A stretch of 64,000 nucleotides of DNA from Sedimentibacter sp. SX930 (GTDB taxonomy: Bacteria > Bacillota > Bacilli > Lactobacillales > Aerococcaceae). The translations under genes and the position numbers were made by a program. This document shows, one piece after another, positions 55,498-63,520 of the stretch. Every line of letters starts with the position of its first letter. The stretch's first letter is position 1. The DNA is taken from the NCBI GenBank assembly GCA_002155105.1, contig MUZD01000005.1:62001-126000 (forward strand), in the 5' to 3' direction. The notes beneath the pieces were generated by a model. It was not told the origin of the DNA, did no database searches, and saw only the letters and a list, made by a program, of their open reading frames with translations.

Positions 55498-56670
55498 TTA
55501 GGGCTCGTAGACAATCCTTTCAAAGTAGAGGCTGTCTGTTTCCTTGTCGGTTCCGAACGTGCTTGCTATTTCTCCGCTGTAAAGCATTTCACCGGTCGCG
55601 ATATCGAATGCGGCCAACTGCGCATTCCGGTCAGGCTCCAGATAAGTCTGTGTCAGTATCGCTTGGTTATCAGCAACAAGAATCTGCCAATCGCTATCGG
55701 GCCTGCGTTCCCATTCAGAGGTGCCCTGAAGCGGGATGCTGTCCAACACTTCATCCTTCATAAGATCAAGGGATTGGAGCGTCCAATCGCCGTCCGCTTG
55801 ATGCAGCTGATAGAAGATGCCATCCTCGATCGCATACGGCAGGGCATCATGGGAGAAATCAGCGACGTTGCGAAGGTCCGTCCATTGCTTCGTATCCCAG
55901 TCGTAGCACTTGAACGTTGTTGAGATAACCGGTGGTACATATTCGGTCGCTTCCAAATCGGTTTCTTCGGTCCGGATCATCACGAAGATGCCTTCTTTAT
56001 CGTCCTGCGTCAAAGTAGCCGTCGAAATGCTCTGGTAGCCGGAGATACCTTCAGGCATTTCGAAGACAAAGTGCTCTTCCAATGAGCCGCTAGTCGGGTC
56101 ATAGATCACGATATCGCTGCCGAGATAATCAGAGTAGTTCCCATAACGACTGTATTCGATGATCACTTTACCGTCCAGAAAAAAAGTGCGGCTGACGGAA
56201 TAATAAGTCTTTTGCGTCTTTTCCGGATAGGCAAGCAGTGTTTCCGAAACGCTTCCGCTCGCTTTATCCAATATCTCCAACGAAAACCCGTCATTTTCTT
56301 CCACTGCATAATACAAATGGTCTTCCGTCTCTGCATAATTTCCTGAGAAGGAACTTTTGCCGCGCATAAAGGAACGGTAGTCGGCACGCCATGCCAGTAC
56401 GGCGCTGTCTGCATTATCCTGGAAGAACACATCATTCCGCTTTGTTTCGGAATGACGTAAGCCTGAACGATCCAAACTGAATGTCGTCGACTCCCACTGA
56501 TTGCTGATTGTTCCATAGTAGGTCAAGCCTTCCAATGCTGCATCGTCACCGGAAGTTGTCTCGATACTGATGCGTAATGGATCTTCTTTTGCCAACAGCG
56601 GTTGGGTATAGAATCCTCCGAGAACGACAAGCAGGAGGAGACTCAGCAATAAAATCGTTTGTTTTCTCAT
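55498..56670 (-). CDS. Secreted or membrane-anchored hypothetical protein
   Basis: 390 residues. N-terminal signal or anchor (RKQTILLLSLLLLVVLGGFY), then an all-beta body with repeating patterns such as DHLYYAVEENDGF, LDGKVIIEYSRYG, and DWTLQSLDLMKDEVLDSI that suggest a beta-propeller. No catalytic motif seen. Last gene of the GntR-ATPase-permease run, 12 nt after the permease gene, so it probably works with that transporter outside the membrane. Family not recognised. Confidence 0.72.
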   Translation of the reverse strand: MRKQTILLLSLLLLVVLGGFYTQPLLAKEDPLRISIETTSGDDAALEGLTYYGTISNQWESTTFSLDRSGLRHSETKRNDVFFQDNADSAVLAWRADYRSFMRGKSSFSGNYAETEDHLYYAVEENDGFSLEILDKASGSVSETLLAYPEKTQKTYYSVSRTFFLDGKVIIEYSRYGNYSDYLGSDIVIYDPTSGSLEEHFVFEMPEGISGYQSISTATLTQDDKEGIFVMIRTEETDLEATEYVPPVISTTFKCYDWDTKQWTDLRNVADFSHDALPYAIEDGIFYQLHQADGDWTLQSLDLMKDEVLDSIPLQGTSEWERRPDSDWQILVADNQAILTQTYLEPDRNAQLAAFDIATGEMLYSGEIASTFGTDKETDSLYFERIVYEP

Positions 56671-56682
56671 TTTGTCCTCCTT

Positions 56683-57510
56683 CTATACGCTGATGCGTTT
56701 TTCAAGCAACCGATAATTGGCCCATGTCCCGGACAGGAAAAGTATAAGGCTCCCGGAAATCGTCATCCAATACTTCTCTTCCGCATACAAGCGTGTCGTG
56801 ATGCCGGTACGCAGGAAGAGAAGCATAGCGGCAATAAGGCCGATCGCGAGAGCAGTTGCCAAGAATACCCCTTTCCAACGTCCACTCAAGTGCATCAGAA
56901 TGAACGTGTACGCCAAAGTGAGCGCTGTATAGCCGATAGTGTAAAAAAGCAGATAATTGGAAAAGAGACTTGGTAAAGCCAAGGCTAATGGAGAAGAGCT
57001 GGTTGATGCCATCTGCAAAGGAATGTCCCGATAGATGTCCGTAGGAATGAGTCCGGAAAAGACCAACTCTTCAAGATACAAAAGCCCGATCTGCCAAACT
57101 TGCAGTCCCGTGATCAGTAGCCAAATGGTCCCGAATTTCGATGCATACACGGCAAAGCGGCTGCCGGGCAGGCTGAGTAAGCGAAAAGAGAAGCGATTTT
57201 TTCCAGTCCAATCCTGATACCAGATGAAGACGGCATAGAAGAGCAGACCGAAGACGGCCGTCATGACCGAAAAGACAAAGAATGAATTGCTTGTAACAGC
57301 TGCGACCGTGAGGTTCCCATATTCCTGCAGATATTGTTCGGGCATTGCAGCGTAGCCCTGTTGCCGATAATTTTCATATCCATCTTTCCAGAAATTGTAT
57401 TCGTGGAAGACTGCATAAGCCTGTAAAGCCGTCACAAAAGCCAACAGGAAGCCGTAGAACCGTTTTGCGCGATTCCATTCAAATGTCCATAGTTCCATAA
57501 ATTTTTTCAT
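56683..57510 (-). CDS. ABC transporter membrane subunit
   Basis: 275 residues with about six hydrophobic segments (20-35, 75-100, 120-145, 175-200, 205-225, 245-265). No clear motif; role is inferred from the ATPase gene that overlaps it by 4 nt (ATGA). Resembles YtrC/YtrD-like ABC-2 permeases in size and layout. Confidence 0.8.
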   Translation of the reverse strand: MKKFMELWTFEWNRAKRFYGFLLAFVTALQAYAVFHEYNFWKDGYENYRQQGYAAMPEQYLQEYGNLTVAAVTSNSFFVFSVMTAVFGLLFYAVFIWYQDWTGKNRFSFRLLSLPGSRFAVYASKFGTIWLLITGLQVWQIGLLYLEELVFSGLIPTDIYRDIPLQMASTSSSPLALALPSLFSNYLLFYTIGYTALTLAYTFILMHLSGRWKGVFLATALAIGLIAAMLLFLRTGITTRLYAEEKYWMTISGSLILFLSGTWANYRLLEKRISV

Positions 57511-58196
57511 GGTTGATACACCTCCCGCATCACGTCAATGATTGCCTTGCCTTCGTTTTGGCGGATGTCTTCTGCATAAAAATCTTTGACGACGCGGCCG
57601 CTGCGCAGCATGACGATCCGGTCCAACAACATTTCTACTTCATCCATATGATGAGTGGCGATGAGGACGCCCTTGTCCGTCACGAATTTGCTAGTGAAGA
57701 CCTCCAGAATATCCTCCCGGGCAAAGACATCGATGCCGGAAAAAGGTTCATCCATCAAATAGTAATCCGCGTCCAGGGAAAGCCCCAGCAAGAAATTCAC
57801 CTTTGCGCTGTTCCCTTTGGATAGATTTTTCAGCTGCAGATCCGATTCCAGACGGAAAAATGAAAGTAATTCATCCGCTTTGGCGGCATTCCAATTCGGG
57901 TAGTAGGTACTCATAAACTTCATCGACTCCGCAATCGTCATCCATCGGGGCATCGTCAGTGAGTCAGGGATATATGAGACTTTTTCGTATAGCTGTTTAT
58001 GAATGTCTTGCCCGTCGATCGTAATCGAGCCGTTGTTGCGTGGAACTAAGCCCATAATGCAGTTCATGAGGGTCGTTTTGCCTGTACCGTTCATTCCGGT
58101 CAGACAAGTCACTTCATTTTTTTTGATGGTAAAGCTGACATCTTCCAAAATGGTTCGTTTGCCGTATTTTTTTTCCAGATTCCTGATTTCAATCAT
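57507..58196 (-). CDS. ABC transporter ATP-binding protein, YtrB-like
   Basis: 229 residues. Walker A LTGMNGTGKTTLMN (about 38), Q-loop, signature NLSKGNSAKVNFL (about 133), Walker B YYLMDEPFSGID (about 155) and switch IATHHMDEVE. The short form lacks an extra C-terminal domain. Overlaps the GntR regulator gene upstream by 8 nt and the permease gene downstream by 4 nt. Confidence 0.93.
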   Translation of the reverse strand: MIEIRNLEKKYGKRTILEDVSFTIKKNEVTCLTGMNGTGKTTLMNCIMGLVPRNNGSITIDGQDIHKQLYEKVSYIPDSLTMPRWMTIAESMKFMSTYYPNWNAAKADELLSFFRLESDLQLKNLSKGNSAKVNFLLGLSLDADYYLMDEPFSGIDVFAREDILEVFTSKFVTDKGVLIATHHMDEVEMLLDRIVMLRSGRVVKDFYAEDIRQNEGKAIIDVMREVYQP

Positions 58197-58569
58197 TCAC
58201 ATGCACCTCCTTCAAGCGCTTTTTGATCAAGTTCAGGACCGCCTCATCTTCCAGTCCGATTGACCGAACCGTTTCGATGAACGCTTGCAGGGCATCTTCC
58301 AGTGTCTCTTGCCTTAATGTCTGGATCTTCGATTGACTGTCCGTTATTTTGCTGAGAGAATTTCCATCTGTATAAATCAAACCAAGCCCCTCCATTTCCT
58401 TATAGGCACGTTGTACGGTATTCGGATTCACTTTTAATTGTGTAGCCAATTCCCGGCGCGACGGTATTTCTTGTCCGGGTTGGAAATCGCCGCTGACGAT
58501 TTTCTGCTTGTGCATTTCGATGATCTGTTCATAGACCGGACTTCTTTTGTCAAAAATCACTTTTCCCAC
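58189..58569 (-). CDS. GntR-family regulator, YtrA type
   Basis: 126 residues. N-terminal winged helix (about 10-75: PVYEQIIEMHKQKIVSGDFQPGQEIPSRRELATQLKVN, then TVQRAYKEMEGLGLIY) with only a short C-terminal helix pair, as in YtrA. First gene of the ABC operon and very probably its repressor, acting at the two 22-nt palindromes upstream. In Bacillus such operons respond to cell-wall antibiotics; here this is inference only. Confidence 0.93.
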   Translation of the reverse strand: MGKVIFDKRSPVYEQIIEMHKQKIVSGDFQPGQEIPSRRELATQLKVNPNTVQRAYKEMEGLGLIYTDGNSLSKITDSQSKIQTLRQETLEDALQAFIETVRSIGLEDEAVLNLIKKRLKEVHVND

Positions 58570-58586
58570 CTGCCTTTCCCGATCGA

Positions 58587-58665
58587 GTGTATTAAGTGGT
58601 TAATACACAGGGGGTAAAAAATATATGTATAGGTGTATTATATGGATAATACACTAGTAAGTCAA
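58587..58665 (-). promoter_or_regulatory. Promoter and twin operators of the GntR-ABC operon
   Basis: Minus strand TTGACT (58660-58665), 17-nt spacer, TATAAT (58637-58642). Operator 1, GTGTATTAT-N4-ATAATACAC (58633-58654), covers the spacer and -10; operator 2, GTGTATTAA-N4-TTAATACAC (58587-58608), lies downstream of the start. Both are perfect 9-bp dyads, 46 nt apart. They fit YtrA-type regulators. Confidence 0.88.
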
Positions 58666-58701
58666 CCAACACCCTGAAGACAGGGTGTTGGTTGACTTAC
58701 T
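58656..58701. repeat. Perfect 21-bp inverted repeat
   Basis: Arms AGTAAGTCAACCAACACCCTG and its exact complement separated by AAGA. It contains the -35 TTGACT of the GntR operon and a mirrored TTGACT on the other strand. No T-run follows on either side. It may end transcription of neither gene; see findings. Confidence 0.9.
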
Positions 58702-58714
58702 GAGGTAATGGTCA

Positions 58715-59479
58715 TCAAAAAGAAGAATCCGCCGTTTCAGCAGTCGTATCTGCGGCATCAAAATCAGGCACAGTCTTCAACTTTTGGGCTTTATCGTACA
58801 GGTCGAACTCGCCTGTCAATTCCGTCGTGACGGTTGTCTTCTGATCCGGATGAATGGCTGTGGAACGGTAATGGAACTCGGTCAGATAGAAGCTTTCGGC
58901 ATCCAAATGGATAGCGATCTCGTAGTTTGTTTGTTCCGTTGGCAGGGTTTGGAACAGGTAGTTGAGCTCTTTGTTCAGAGCATCATCGCTGCCGGAAAAG
59001 CTCAGCAAATACTCGTCCCCTTTGAGTTCAAGGGTGCCGTATTCTTCGATGATTTGGCTCAGTTCGATAAACGTCTCCAGCGGGTAGACTTGCAGACTTG
59101 CAAGCGGGACATCGGGGGTGGCATAAGCGGTCCAGTCGGTATCATCGGTCCGGATATAACCCACTTCCGGGGTCACATAGAACTCGGATTTTGTTGCGGG
59201 ATAGTCGCTGCTTTTGTCAATCCGCTTTCCGTAACCGGTCTTCTCTTCCGGGAACAGCGTCGCGTCGGCGGTTGTGTACTGCTCGTTTACAGTTGTTACG
59301 CCATTCAGATCCTCTTTGGTGGTAGTTGTCGTAAATGAAACGAACTGGTGGTAGCTTTCAAGGCCGGCGGACCGGTTGATCAGGTTCTGTATGACTTCTT
59401 CCCCCGGTAGTGCGGTTCCGCAGGCGGAAAGCAGAAAGAGCGGAAGGAGCAGCAGCGCAGAGAATATTGTTTTTTTCAA
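58715..59479 (-). CDS. Lipoprotein, DUF6612/LppX-like
   Basis: 254 residues. TTG start 8 nt after GGAGG (the upstream ATG at 59494 sits on the RBS). Signal peptide KKTIFSALLLLPLFLLSAC with lipobox LSAC, Cys about 20. The body is a beta-rich LolA/LppX-like fold with YHQFVSFTTTTTKEDLNG, GYIRTDDTDWTAYA and EIAIHLDAESFYLTEFHY. Outer face of the membrane; function unknown. Confidence 0.78.
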   Translation of the reverse strand: MKKTIFSALLLLPLFLLSACGTALPGEEVIQNLINRSAGLESYHQFVSFTTTTTKEDLNGVTTVNEQYTTADATLFPEEKTGYGKRIDKSSDYPATKSEFYVTPEVGYIRTDDTDWTAYATPDVPLASLQVYPLETFIELSQIIEEYGTLELKGDEYLLSFSGSDDALNKELNYLFQTLPTEQTNYEIAIHLDAESFYLTEFHYRSTAIHPDQKTTVTTELTGEFDLYDKAQKLKTVPDFDAADTTAETADSSF

Positions 59480-59663
59480 GGGTGGTGCCTCCAAATCTAT
59501 AGCAAAGGTATGGGATATTATCTAGGTTGTTAGGAATCTGCCTGGTACGGGCAATCTTTTCTCATATTAATGCAAATTATAAAATAGTTTGAATTCAAAA
59601 GTGCATCACCGTTGGTGTTTCAAAGTTTTTGTAAAGTGTTCCCTGCATCCAATAATGATGGCT

Positions 59664-59779
59664 AGCAGTCCAAGCCTGCCTCTCGGAAATTAGATAAATC
59701 TGACCCATTGCGCTCTGCGATGCTCATTCAGGGCCAGATTTCCTAAATTTCTTTCGAGGCAGAGCGGGCTTGGACTGCT
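59664..59779. other. 116-nt imperfect palindrome
   Basis: Outer arms AGCAGTCCAAGCC (59664-59676) and GGCTTGGACTGCT (59767-59779) are exact complements; inner blocks GCCTC/GAGGC, GAAAT/ATTTC and AAATCTG/CAGATTT continue the pairing. TTTTCTC follows. It may be a terminator-like RNA or a small MITE; it lies alone between a lipoprotein gene and an AraC gene. Confidence 0.75.
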
Positions 59780-59860
59780 TTTCTCATTGTACAAGAGAAT
59801 GTGTGATTGCGAAAGGGTTGAATTTCATGCAGGGAGGGAGTTACAGCTAAAAGCGCGGGT

Positions 59861-59889
59861 TTGCTATAGCAGGGAGACCATCCTATAAT
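59861..59889 (+). promoter_or_regulatory. Promoter of the AraC-type regulator gene
   Basis: TTGCTA at 59861, 17-nt spacer, TATAAT at 59884. Confidence 0.75.
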
Positions 59890-59933
59890 GGGAGCAGTGA
59901 GTACAAGAGGAAACAAGGATCGGGGTGATGGAA

Positions 59934-60770
59934 ATGGATGAGGATTTTTTCAAGGAAGAAATCTATTATAAGGATCTTTATTACACAACCAAAGGCAAAG
60001 AGGAGTGCGCTCCCAACCACAGTTTCGGGCCAACCGTCCGGGAATATTTTTTGATCCATATCATTATGAAGGGAAAGGGCTACTTCGAGATCGGCAACAG
60101 CCGGTTCAATCTGAAGGAAGGCCAATTCTTCATCATCTATCCGAACGTAATGACCTATTATCAAGCGGATGAAGAGAATCCTTGGGAATATTACTGGATC
60201 GGCATGAAGGGCGAGCATCTGGAAGCATTACTGACGGCCATCGGTTTCCAGGTTTCGCATCCGGTAGGGAACGTGAAGAACTTCGGGCAAGTGAAGGCAA
60301 TGCTGCAGGAAATCATGGCGGCTAATCCGTTCGATACGTTGTCCCGGCTGCGTCTGCAAGGGCAGCTGTACCTCTTTTTGAGCATGCTGGCACATGACCT
60401 GGATGGCACTGAAATCAAACAAATCGAGAAAATCAATAAAGGTGTCGAATACACGAAAAGGGCCATCGAAATCATCAAAGACAGGTATCAGGACAGTGAA
60501 TTTCTGATCGGCGACATCAGCCAGGAATTGTCTCTGAATGACTCTTATTTGACCGCCGTTTTCCATAAAACGACAAACCGGACACCGCATGAGTATCTGA
60601 TTGATTTCCGCATCCAGAAAAGCCGGGAGTACCTGGAAACGACGGACCTCAGCATCGCTGAAATCGCCGAAAAGGTCGGCTATCAGAATCCTTTGAGTTT
60701 CACGCGCATCTTCAAAAGCAAGATGCAACTGTCACCAAGGGCTTACGTCAAAAAAGTCAAAACCAAATAA
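59934..60770 (+). CDS. AraC-family sugar regulator
   Basis: 278 residues. N-terminal cupin sensor (about 25-135: REYFLIHIIMKGKGYFEIGN, EGQFFIIYPNVMTYY), C-terminal double helix-turn-helix (about 180-275: DISQELSLNDSYLTAVFHKTT, then the second helix pair near IAEIAEKVGYQNPLSFTRIFK). Start could be GTG 59925, ATG 59928 or ATG 59934; GGGGTG is best spaced for the last. Upstream of and co-directional with the ABC sugar importer, so its activator is the obvious role. Confidence 0.9.
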   Translation: MDEDFFKEEIYYKDLYYTTKGKEECAPNHSFGPTVREYFLIHIIMKGKGYFEIGNSRFNLKEGQFFIIYPNVMTYYQADEENPWEYYWIGMKGEHLEALLTAIGFQVSHPVGNVKNFGQVKAMLQEIMAANPFDTLSRLRLQGQLYLFLSMLAHDLDGTEIKQIEKINKGVEYTKRAIEIIKDRYQDSEFLIGDISQELSLNDSYLTAVFHKTTNRTPHEYLIDFRIQKSREYLETTDLSIAEIAEKVGYQNPLSFTRIFKSKMQLSPRAYVKKVKTK

Positions 60771-61226
60771 GGCAATCAGGCAAGTAGGATAAAAAAGTCC
60801 GGGCCGCTTGGAACGATGTTGCGTCGATTCCGGCAGGTCCGGTCTTCTTTGTGCGTTCGGCATCCAACATTTTGACTGATATGTAAAACATTGCACTATA
60901 TGGTATACGCTTTCAAGTGCCTATAATTTAAAACAAGTCAGCTACCAGAAACGAAAGGAGTGGGAAAGCCGGGAAGGATTGCTGTATAGCTCGGTGCCTG
61001 TATAGTATTTATCGATAGTTTTTAGTAATCAACAAAAATGTATGTTTTTGTACGGCTGAATATCTATCGGCTATCTGCTGTATTTGGTATTATTAAGACA
61101 TCAAAACAAGTAAACGTTTACAAAATGATTGTTTTTGAACATGTCACATGTGTTTGCTCAGTTACCTGGAAGTTCCTTTGTTTCCGACTATACAATATTA
61201 TTGATAAAAGAAAAGGTGGAGAAGAG
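60771..61226 (+). promoter_or_regulatory. Control region of the sugar ABC importer
   Basis: No gene. Contains a cre-like GTATACGCTTTCAA near 60903 just before a TATAAT at 60922, a second -10-like TATTAT near 61088, and the perfect palindrome GTAAACGTTTAC at 61110-61121 (AGTAAACGTTTACA, one mismatch from cre). A weak GC-rich hairpin around 60797-60834 may end the AraC gene. The leader is over 100 nt long whichever start is used. Confidence 0.6.
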
Positions 61227-62501
61227 ATGTTGAAGAATTGGAAGAAAGTATCATTGGCTACAGTATTGTTATCAGGACTTGTTTTAGGTGCATGCGGAAA
61301 CGGTTCCGATGGGGAAGGCGGTTCCGGTGATGTGACCATCACTTACGGCATCTGGGATAAAATCCAACAACCGGGCATGGAAGCGATAGCGGAAGCTTTC
61401 GAAGCGGAAAATCCGGACATAGACGTAAAAGTGGAAGTGACACCGTGGGATCAATACTGGACCAAATTGGAAGCGGGCGCAAAAGGCGAAAGCATGCCGG
61501 ATGTATTCTGGATGCACTCCAACGAAATCGCGAAATACGCAACGGGCGGCGTCCTGATGGATCTGTCGGAAACCTACGCAAACAGTGAAGTGACTTCTTT
61601 GGATCATTTCCCAGAAGAGTTGGTCGAATTGTATTCTGCTGACGATGCGCTTTACGGTATACCGAAAGATTACGATACAATCGCACTATGGTACAACAAA
61701 ACGCTGTTCGACGCAGCGGGCGTTGCCTATCCGGATGAAACTTGGACTTGGGACACGATGCTGGCAGCCGCTCAAACGTTGAACGATCCAGACAACGGCG
61801 TCTACGGTATTTTGGCTCCTTTGAACAGACAGGAAGGCTACCACAACTTCATCTTCCAGAACGGTGGCTACGTATTGTCCGATGACAAGACCGAATCCGG
61901 TTTCCGTTTGGACGAAACAATCGAAGCCGTGCAATGGTATGCGGATCTGAGCGTGAAACATGGCGTGTCGCCGACCCAAAGCCAATTTGCTGAAAACACA
62001 AACTTGTCCTTCTTCCAATCAGGACGCGGCGCGATGGGCTTCTTCGGATCTTGGATGACAGGGGAGATGGCCAACAATGATTATACGGCTGCCAATGCCG
62101 ATGTAGCGCCATTACCTCAAGGCAAACAAGCGGGAACAATATTCAATGGCTTGGCGAACTCCGTTGCGGCCTCAACTGAAAATGAAGAAGCGGCCTTGAA
62201 ATTCGTCGAATTCCTGGGAACAGAGGAAGCGATGCGTCTGCAAGGCGAGAACGGCGCGGCTATCCCGGCGTATGAAGGAACGGAAGAGACATTTGTAAAT
62301 GCCTATAGCCAATTCAATATGCAAGTCTATGTGGACCAAATGGCAAATGCGTACATCAAGCCTTATTCAGCAGAGACAGCCCGTTGGGAAGATGTCGAAA
62401 ACAATGCTTTGATGCCGGTATTTGACGGTACAACGACTGTTAAAGATGTGGCCGCCGACATCGTAGCCGGTGTTGAAGAAGTCTTGGCGAACGAAAAATA
62501 A
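61227..62501 (+). CDS. Sugar ABC transporter substrate-binding lipoprotein
   Basis: 424 residues. Lipoprotein signal WKKVSLATVLLSGLVLGAC with Cys about 20; family 1 extracellular solute-binding fold: ITYGIWDKIQQPGMEAIAEAF, MPDVFWMHSNEIAKYA, LYGIPKDYDTIALWYNK, and GRGAMGFFGSWM. ATG after AAGGTGGAGAAGAG; the open frame to 61038 has no RBS. Sugar not identifiable by eye. The ATPase gene is not in the window; such importers often share MsmK. Confidence 0.94.
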   Translation: MLKNWKKVSLATVLLSGLVLGACGNGSDGEGGSGDVTITYGIWDKIQQPGMEAIAEAFEAENPDIDVKVEVTPWDQYWTKLEAGAKGESMPDVFWMHSNEIAKYATGGVLMDLSETYANSEVTSLDHFPEELVELYSADDALYGIPKDYDTIALWYNKTLFDAAGVAYPDETWTWDTMLAAAQTLNDPDNGVYGILAPLNRQEGYHNFIFQNGGYVLSDDKTESGFRLDETIEAVQWYADLSVKHGVSPTQSQFAENTNLSFFQSGRGAMGFFGSWMTGEMANNDYTAANADVAPLPQGKQAGTIFNGLANSVAASTENEEAALKFVEFLGTEEAMRLQGENGAAIPAYEGTEETFVNAYSQFNMQVYVDQMANAYIKPYSAETARWEDVENNALMPVFDGTTTVKDVAADIVAGVEEVLANEK

Positions 62502-62566
62502 TAAAATAGAAGGCCGCTTATGGGAAGGCTCCCATAAGTGGCTTTCAATATATATAGAGGTGAAAC

Positions 62567-63508
62567 ATGATGAAATCGGATACGGCAATCCCTAAAGAAA
62601 AAACGCTCCGCACCGTGACCGCAAAGGAACGCAAAAGAAAAACTGCGCTGTGGGGCTGGTTTTTTATCGCTCCAACATTTATCGGGCTTTTGATCCTGAA
62701 CGTCATCCCGTTATTCCAGTCGCTTTATATGAGTTTCCAGAATGTGAGTACATTCGGGACCTCGACCTTTGTCGGGATGGACAACTATCTGCACATGCTG
62801 CAAGATCCTGAATTCTGGCAATCATTGAAAAATACCTTCTTCTACGCCGCCATCCAAGTGCCGATCACAATAGTCCTGTCGCTGTTCTTTGCGGTATTGA
62901 TGAACACGAAGATAAAAGCGGTCGGACTGTACCGGACCATCTTCTTCCTGCCGATGATCGCCGCCCCGGCTGCCGTGGCAATGGTTTGGCGCTGGTTGTT
63001 CAACTCGGAATACGGCTTGCTGAATGCAGTACTGGATAAACTCGGTTATTCCGGAAACATCTTATGGATCACCGATCCTGATGTGGCAATCTGGTCCATC
63101 ATCATCGTCGGAATCTGGACGAATGTCGGTTACAACATGATCTTGTTGTTGGCTGGGCTGAAGGAAATACCCAAAGAATATTATGAAGCAGCTGTTGTGG
63201 ATGGCGCCGGCCCGTTGAAGCAATTCTTCGCGATCACACTGCCTTTGCTTTCGCCGCAACTGTTCTTCGTTTCCGTAACGAGTGTCATCAGTGCCCTGCA
63301 GGTGTTCGATGTCATCTTCATGATGTTCGACCGCACGAATCTGGCGCTGAAGAGCACGCAATCGCTCGTGTACATGTTCTTCAATGAATCATTCGTGCTC
63401 AATGACAAAGGCTACGGTTCGGCTGTTGCCATTTCATTAGTACTGATCATCATGGCGATCACCGGCATCCAGCTGTTGGCGCAGAAAAAATGGGTCACCT
63501 ACGATTAG
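62567..63508 (+). CDS. Sugar ABC transporter permease, MalF type
   Basis: 313 residues, six membrane helices. N-terminal AFFGWFFIAPTFIGLLI-like segment (here WGWFFIAPTFIGLLILN), FVGMDNYLHML, and the EAA coupling loop YYEAAVVDGAGPLKQFFAITLPLLSP (about 205-230). Follows the binding protein by 65 nt; the second permease starts 12 nt downstream. Confidence 0.94.
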   Translation: MMKSDTAIPKEKTLRTVTAKERKRKTALWGWFFIAPTFIGLLILNVIPLFQSLYMSFQNVSTFGTSTFVGMDNYLHMLQDPEFWQSLKNTFFYAAIQVPITIVLSLFFAVLMNTKIKAVGLYRTIFFLPMIAAPAAVAMVWRWLFNSEYGLLNAVLDKLGYSGNILWITDPDVAIWSIIIVGIWTNVGYNMILLLAGLKEIPKEYYEAAVVDGAGPLKQFFAITLPLLSPQLFFVSVTSVISALQVFDVIFMMFDRTNLALKSTQSLVYMFFNESFVLNDKGYGSAVAISLVLIIMAITGIQLLAQKKWVTYD

Positions 63509-63520
63509 GAGTGAATAGAT

